Of a stretch of DNA of 8,938 bases, positions 5,195 to 8,938 are shown in pieces. The translations under genes were made by a program, and so were the position numbers. Below the pieces are notes generated by a model. That model was not told the origin of the DNA, searched no databases, and saw nothing but the letters and a program-made list of their open reading frames with translations. Numbering within the stretch: the stretch's first letter is position 1; each line of letters begins with the position of its first letter. Source of the DNA: an uncultured Clostridium sp. (lineage in GTDB: Bacteria > Bacillota > Clostridia > Lachnospirales > Lachnospiraceae); the NCBI GenBank assembly GCA_900551135.1, contig URUX01000102.1, forward strand, positions 1 through 8,938, written 5' to 3'.

Positions 5195-5966
5195 ATATGT
5201 AGCCAGACAGACATTTCGCCGCCGGATGGTAAAAAGCTGCCGCATTTTACTATTTATCCTGTTTCTCTCTCTCTGGGAACTGTGCTCCAGACTGGAACTG
5301 ATAGACAGTTTTATCTTCAGCCGACCCTCCCTGATTCTTTCCTGCATGGCTTCAATGGCAGCGGATGGAAGCCTGATTTACCACACCGGCGTTACCCTGG
5401 CAGAAACCTTAATCAGCTTCTTTCTCGTAATCGGAATAAGCCTGACAGCGGCCCTTCTTTTATGGTCTAACCGCAGCCTGTTTGAAATTTTAGAACCTTT
5501 TCTGGTGATGCTCAACAGTCTTCCCAAATCAGCTCTGGCTCCCATTTTAATTGTATGGCTGGGAAACCGCCCCAGAACCATTATAACGGCCGCAGTATCT
5601 GTCGCTCTATTTGGAGCAGTTTTAACCCTTTATACCGGCTTTGCCCAAATCAGCCAGGATAAGATCCGGCTGATTTATTCCCTTGGCGGCAAAAAGAAAG
5701 ATGTCTTGCTGAAAGTCCTTCTGCCAGCCTCCGTTCCCCTTATTATCAGCAGCATGAAAGTCAATGCAGGCCTGTGTCTGGTCGGCGTGATTATCGGAGA
5801 ATTTCTGTCCAGCAAAGCCGGGCTTGGATACCTGATTATCTATTCTTCCCAGGTATTCCAGATGACCCTGATGGTCACCTCCATCGTCATTCTCTCCATT
5901 GTCTCCGTTGTCATCTACCAGGGTATCGCTTTACTGGAAAAACGGCTCTCAGCCAAAACGTCTTGA
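5175..5966 (+). CDS. ABC transporter permease, NitT/TauT (SsuC-like) type
   Basis: This is the membrane half of the importer, 263 residues. About six hydrophobic segments are visible (roughly 22-40, 71-97, 106-130, 133-155, 185-210 and 229-254). The EAA-type coupling loop that docks on the ATPase runs about 163-187, with the family pattern LGGKKKDVLLKVLLPASVP. The start chosen is ATG 5175-5177, with AAGGAG ten bases upstream inside the ATPase gene; an open frame extending back to 5061 is just overlap with that gene. The stop codon TGA (5964-5966) is embedded in the -35 box of the next promoter. Substrate preference cannot be read, and the usual periplasmic/lipoprotein binding partner is absent from the window. 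Confidence 0.92.
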   Translation: MSPAQIEYVARQTFRRRMVKSCRILLFILFLSLWELCSRLELIDSFIFSRPSLILSCMASMAADGSLIYHTGVTLAETLISFFLVIGISLTAALLLWSNRSLFEILEPFLVMLNSLPKSALAPILIVWLGNRPRTIITAAVSVALFGAVLTLYTGFAQISQDKIRLIYSLGGKKKDVLLKVLLPASVPLIISSMKVNAGLCLVGVIIGEFLSSKAGLGYLIIYSSQVFQMTLMVTSIVILSIVSVVIYQGIALLEKRLSAKTS

Positions 5967-5990
5967 CAACCGGAAACATCCGAGTATAAT
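5963..5990 (+). promoter_or_regulatory. Promoter of the marR-MATE operon
   Basis: A perfect TTGACA (5963-5968) and a perfect TATAAT (5985-5990) are separated by 16 bases, making this the strongest-looking promoter in the window. The -35 box contains the TGA stop of the permease gene. Transcription should start near 5997, at the edge of the long inverted repeat, as expected of a repressed promoter. Confidence 0.88.
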
Positions 5991-5995
5991 ACTCT

Positions 5996-6041
5996 ATAAA
6001 ATAGTTCTTTTTAGAACTTTTTTCAAAAAGAACTATTTTAT
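5996..6041. repeat. Perfect 17-bp inverted repeat with nested AGTTCT/AGAACT sites; candidate MarR operator
   Basis: The arm ATAAAATAGTTCTTTTT (5996-6012) is exactly repeated inverted at 6025-6041 around a 12-base centre. Inside it, AGTTCT (6003-6008) and AGAACT (6013-6018) form a second palindrome, and AGAACT occurs again at 6029-6034. This gives three half-sites spaced about one to two helical turns apart. The element covers the expected start of transcription of marR. MarR proteins bind palindromes as dimers and commonly repress their own operon, so autoregulation is the likely role. In RNA the repeat could also fold as a hairpin; the inner 6-bp stem followed by T6 resembles a weak terminator. 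Confidence 0.72.
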
Positions 6042-6070
6042 TGTTTGCCACCTGGTTTCAAGGAGGAATT

Positions 6071-6520
6071 ATGACACGAGCTGCAGAAGTCTTAATGAAC
6101 TTTCGGCGTATTTTTAAGCTGTACGACACTTTGTTTAAAACAGTCTGCGAAACTTATCATCTTACGTTAATAGAAGCAAATATCATCAGCTTCCTGCACA
6201 ACAATCCAGGGCTTGATACGGCCAGAGACATTGCAGAGTTTCGTATGCTGTCAAAAGGAAACATTTCCCAGGCTGTCGAATCCCTGATTCAGAAAGGTCT
6301 GTTAAAACGGAATCCCGATGAAACAGACCGGAGGATTGTCCATTTAACCCTGACACCAGAGGCCAGGCCTGTTACCAATACCATCAAAGAACAGATGTCT
6401 TCCTTTCAGGAGGCAATGTTTACTGGCTTTTCCAGTGAAGAACGGGAATTGTACCATCAGCTAAGCAAACGTATTATGGAAAACACAGAATCAGCAGTGA
6501 AAAGGAGCGAAACTTTATGA
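6071..6520 (+). CDS. MarR-family transcriptional regulator
   Basis: This 149-residue winged-helix protein is of the MarR type, dimeric DNA-binding repressors that are usually released by small phenolic or amphipathic ligands. The core is about residues 31-98: a helix-turn-helix with the probable recognition helix at 61-73 (SKGNISQAVESLI), then the wing with the family's DRRIVHLTLT (86-95). Flanking helices at both ends would form the dimer interface. ATG 6071-6073 is chosen because AGGAGG lies four bases upstream (6061-6066); a TTG start 30 bases earlier has no such site. Its stop overlaps the start of the MATE exporter as ATGA, so the two are cotranslated. It probably represses its own operon through the inverted repeat just upstream, an inference from position. 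Confidence 0.93.
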   Translation: MTRAAEVLMNFRRIFKLYDTLFKTVCETYHLTLIEANIISFLHNNPGLDTARDIAEFRMLSKGNISQAVESLIQKGLLKRNPDETDRRIVHLTLTPEARPVTNTIKEQMSSFQEAMFTGFSSEERELYHQLSKRIMENTESAVKRSETL

Positions 6521-7884
6521 ATTTGCAACAGGAACAGGATTTTTTAGGTTCAGAACCAGTAGGGAAACTTTTGCTGCGCCTGTCTTTGCCTACTGTAACC
6601 GCCCAGATTATTAATATGCTTTACAATCTGGTAGACCGTATCTACATCGGACATATCCCGGAGGTCGGAGCGCTGGCGCTCACCGGTGTAGGTGTATGTA
6701 TGCCGATTATTATGATTGTATCTGCATTTGCAGCCCTGGTCGGCAATGGCGGAGCCCCCAGAGCTTCCATTTTTATGGGGAAGGGAGACATGGATTCTGC
6801 AGAAAAAACTCTTGGAAACTGTTTTACCCTTCAGCTTGCGGTTTCTGCCATTTTAACCGCAATTCTTTTAGCCTGGAACCGGCCTCTGCTTTTAACCTTT
6901 GGAGCCAGTGAAAACACGGTAGAATACGGAGTTCAGTATTTAAATACTTATGCCCTGGGAACCATTTTCGTACAGCTTACCTTAGGCATGAATGCATTTA
7001 TTACAGCTCAGGGCTTTGCTAAAACCGGAATGCTGTCTGTACTCATCGGTGCAGCATCCAACATTATCCTGGATCCCATTCTGATCTTTGGCTTCCACAT
7101 GGGTGTAAAAGGCGCCGCCCTTGCGACTATCCTGTCTCAGGCCCTATCCTGCATATGGGTATTGTCCTTCCTGGCTGGCAGGAAAACCCATTTACGCATC
7201 CGGACGTGTCACCTCATGCCCAGAGCATCCATCCTTCTCCCCGTCCTGACCCTGGGTCTGGCCGGTTTTATCATGCAGGCAAGCGAAAGTATTATTTCTG
7301 TATGTTTTAATGCTTCTCTGCTGAAATACGGCGGAGACTTGGCAGTTGGAGCCATGACCATTTTAAACAGCGTTATGATGTTTGCCATGCTCCCTCTTCA
7401 GGGACTGGGCCAGGGCGCTCAGCCTATTATCAGTTACAATTATGGAGCCCGAAATACTGCCCGGGTAAAATCTGCCTTTTCCCTGCTGCTGAAATCCAGC
7501 CTCAGCTACGCGGTAATCCTGTGGCTTTGTGTCATGGCCTTCCCGCAGATATTTGCCTCTTTATTTACTTCCGACCCGCAGCTGTTGGAATTTACCAGAA
7601 CCGCCCTTCGGATTTATCTTGCCGCTTTGTTTATATTTGGTATCCAGATGGCCTGCCAGCTTACATTTTCCGCCCTTGGCAATGCCAAAGCTTCCATAGC
7701 CGTGGCAGTTACCAGAAAATTTATTCTTCTGATCCCATTGATTTTTATCATGCCAAGACTCTTTTCTGCCGCCCCGACGTTAGCCGTATATATGGCAGAA
7801 CCTGCAGCAGATATCATTGCGGTTATATTTACTGTGATTCTATTTATCAATCAGTTTAAAAAAGCGCTGAAAGAAATTTCCTGA
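6517..7884 (+). CDS. MATE-family multidrug efflux transporter
   Basis: This is an intact 455-residue inner-membrane antiporter of the MATE family, expected to have 12 membrane helices and to expel drugs or toxic metabolites by Na+ or H+ exchange. Recognisable segments are LSLPTVTAQIINMLYNLVD with RIYIGHI in helix 1, AASNIILDPILIFGFHMGVK at the end of the first half, and GLGQGAQPIISYNYGARN in the second half. The ATG at 6517-6519 overlaps the marR stop and has AAAGGAG about ten bases upstream. The gene ends before a clear terminator. It is related to, but clearly diverged from, the MATE gene at 2732-4075, so they are separate family members and not a recent duplication. Control by the MarR protein is very likely from the operon layout; the substrate is unknown. 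Confidence 0.95.
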   Translation: MNLQQEQDFLGSEPVGKLLLRLSLPTVTAQIINMLYNLVDRIYIGHIPEVGALALTGVGVCMPIIMIVSAFAALVGNGGAPRASIFMGKGDMDSAEKTLGNCFTLQLAVSAILTAILLAWNRPLLLTFGASENTVEYGVQYLNTYALGTIFVQLTLGMNAFITAQGFAKTGMLSVLIGAASNIILDPILIFGFHMGVKGAALATILSQALSCIWVLSFLAGRKTHLRIRTCHLMPRASILLPVLTLGLAGFIMQASESIISVCFNASLLKYGGDLAVGAMTILNSVMMFAMLPLQGLGQGAQPIISYNYGARNTARVKSAFSLLLKSSLSYAVILWLCVMAFPQIFASLFTSDPQLLEFTRTALRIYLAALFIFGIQMACQLTFSALGNAKASIAVAVTRKFILLIPLIFIMPRLFSAAPTLAVYMAEPAADIIAVIFTVILFINQFKKALKEIS

Positions 7885-7916
7885 CACGCAGGGAATCCTA
7901 AACCAGAATCGGATTG

Positions 7917-7938
7917 CGGACTCTTCGGAGTCCGTTTT
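7917..7938 (+). terminator. Terminator of the marR-MATE operon
   Basis: CGGACTC (7917-7923) and GAGTCCG (7928-7934) form a 7-bp stem capped by a stable TTCG tetraloop and followed by TTTT (7935-7938), 33 bases after the MATE stop codon. It is oriented on the plus strand only, since no T-run follows in the other direction. Confidence 0.88.
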
Positions 7939-7949
7939 CTATTGGGATG

Positions 7950-7997
7950 AAAAAGTGAATGCCGCAAAACAGGGCATTCCACACCTGTTTTGCGGCA
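7950..7997 (-). terminator. Terminator of the aryl-sulfate sulfotransferase gene
   Basis: A perfect 14-bp stem (TGCCGCAAAACAGG with CCTGTTTTGCGGCA, arms 7984-7997 and 7960-7973) closes a 10-nt loop. On the minus strand it is followed by TTCACTTTTTC, an interrupted T-rich tail. It lies 21 bases after the sulfotransferase stop codon and faces the plus-strand terminator across 21 bases, a normal convergent arrangement. Confidence 0.8.
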
Positions 7998-8018
7998 CTC
8001 CGCACACGATATCAATTT

Positions 8019-8938
8019 TTAGCAGACAATCTTAATTCCGGTATCGTATTTCCTGCCTTCTACAATTACCCGGATATCGTATTCGCCCTTTAATCCAATC
8101 TTATTGACATTGGTCTTGGTTACTCTTTCATCAGACTCCAGGAAGCTGCCGCAACACATTGCTTTCAGCGGACTGGAAGCTGTAGAAATATAGTAGCGGT
8201 GAACTTCATCTCCCTGCTCGCAAAGAAGCATTACTAACTGGCCTTTTTCAAAGGTTGCATGGAACGTAAAGCGGTCGAACTCTTCTTCAATACTTGCAGC
8301 ATATTTATCCGGAAGCAGTTCCCCATCATACTCTGCCGGGATTTCAGTCTCAAATTCCTTGGTAACTCCCAGTTCACCTAAAATCTGGCCTCTGCCCAGT
8401 TCCAGAGTCTCATTTTCACCATAAAGCTTCATCTTCTCTGCACGATAGTAATTACCTTTTGCATGGAGACGCATCATTGGCTTGTTATCACAGACTTCTA
8501 TGGTAATTGATTCCAAGCTGCCGCCTAATAAAGGCTCATATGCTCCCAGACCTTCTGATACTTCACCGTCTTTGTTATATGCAATACCACCGGAATGTAC
8601 CATGTAATGGCCTTCGTTATAGAATTCCACGTTGGAAATATATGGAGAGAAGAATTCTGCTCCCAGGTCTTTTCCATACTCCCAAACCTGTTCAATCGTC
8701 ATATCCTTGGTATTGATGCGATAGCGGACACCTCTGGAGAAATTGTTCTTGGCAGACAGGAATTTGTCTTTGTTTTTTGAACCCCAGTGGTGGTTGTCAA
8801 AGCACATCACATCTCCGTTTGGAGTAATCAGGCATGCATGCTGTTCATACTGCCAGCCAAAGTTATTGCCAATCGGCTTAAAGAAATACTTATCTACCAT
8901 CTCCTGCGGCCAGCCTTCCGGATCACCGATAATCCAGT
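8019..8938 (-). CDS. Aryl-sulfate sulfotransferase (AssT/ArAST family), C-terminal part (runs off right edge)
   Basis: Enzymes of this family transfer a sulfate group from one phenolic sulfate ester to another phenol through a sulfated histidine, without PAPS. The frame is open to the right edge and encodes 306 C-terminal residues, about half the usual length of near 600. The visible part begins WIIGDPEGWPQE and continues to WQYEQHACLITPNGDVMCFD (about 28-47), the family's beta-propeller blade with QH, PNGD and FDN motifs. Further along are RYRINTKDMTIEQVWEYGKD and a GHYMVHSGG stretch with two more histidines. I cannot assign which histidine is the sulfated one, and any signal peptide would lie outside the window. 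The apparent ATG at 8898-8900 is internal, since family-like residues continue upstream of it. Confidence 0.88.
   Translation of the reverse strand, partial: WIIGDPEGWPQEMVDKYFFKPIGNNFGWQYEQHACLITPNGDVMCFDNHHWGSKNKDKFLSAKNNFSRGVRYRINTKDMTIEQVWEYGKDLGAEFFSPYISNVEFYNEGHYMVHSGGIAYNKDGEVSEGLGAYEPLLGGSLESITIEVCDNKPMMRLHAKGNYYRAEKMKLYGENETLELGRGQILGELGVTKEFETEIPAEYDGELLPDKYAASIEEEFDRFTFHATFEKGQLVMLLCEQGDEVHRYYISTASSPLKAMCCGSFLESDERVTKTNVNKIGLKGEYDIRVIVEGRKYDTGIKIVC

Noticed and set aside
6003..6023. A rho-independent terminator for the ABC operon formed by the inner AGTTCT/AGAACT stem and T6
   Set aside because: The stem is only 6 bp with two G-C pairs, and the same bases fit better as a DNA operator; kept only as a secondary possibility.
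8507..8780. Plus-strand open frames inside the sulfotransferase region
   Set aside because: They lie antisense to a clearly conserved enzyme, lack ribosome-binding sites and encode low-quality sequence.

Overview
The window looks like chromosomal DNA of a Clostridia-class Firmicute, most likely a Lachnospiraceae-type gut anaerobe. The basis is the rimP-nusA-ylxR-ylxQ-infB gene order, a short NusA with an acidic tail and no C-terminal repeats, strong AGGAGG ribosome-binding sites, moderate GC with AT-rich intergenic DNA, and an aryl-sulfate sulfotransferase next to MarR/MATE genes. The genus cannot be settled by reading alone. No rRNA, tRNA, CRISPR array, insertion sequence or phage gene was seen.

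Layout. (1) 1-2714, minus strand: the 5' part of the translation/transcription-factor operon, read from right to left: promoter (2686-2714), a leader with two hairpins (2604-2657), rimP, nusA, ylxR (GTG start), ylxQ (TTG start) and the first 103 codons of infB, which runs off the left edge. The last three genes overlap or nearly touch. (2) 2719-4138, minus strand: a MATE efflux gene with its own promoter. A frameshift near codon 411 scrambles the last membrane segment. Its intact ending can be read in the neighbouring frame and would stop four bases before the rimP -35 box, with no terminator between. (3) 4076-4399: a 324-base divergent control region holding back-to-back promoters, a 14-bp palindrome, and two tandem hairpins, the second a rho-independent terminator, upstream of the ABC genes. 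(4) 4400-5966, plus strand: the ATPase and permease of a nitrate/sulfonate/taurine-type ABC importer, overlapping by 20 bases, with no substrate-binding protein gene in the window. (5) 5963-7938, plus strand: a MarR regulator and a second, intact MATE exporter, joined by an ATGA overlap. They have a near-consensus promoter whose -35 box covers the permease stop codon, a perfect 17-bp inverted repeat at the likely transcription start, and a UUCG-loop terminator. (6) 7950-8938, minus strand: the C-terminal half of an aryl-sulfate sulfotransferase with its own terminator; its start lies beyond the right edge.

How the genes fit together. Region 1 is core ribosome and transcription machinery. Regions 2 to 6 are accessory small-molecule handling: two exporters, one importer, one ligand-responsive type of repressor, and an enzyme family that moves sulfate between phenolic compounds. 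The MarR-MATE pair is a self-contained inducible efflux unit. The ABC pair is controlled separately, apparently by an operator-like palindrome and a terminator-bearing leader. A common substrate for these neighbours is only a guess.

Most notable for follow-up: the ABC leader (4211-4394), where the terminator's 5' arm is also perfectly complementary over 7 nt to the ABC gene's Shine-Dalgarno region; the frameshifted MATE gene; and the nested inverted repeats in front of marR.
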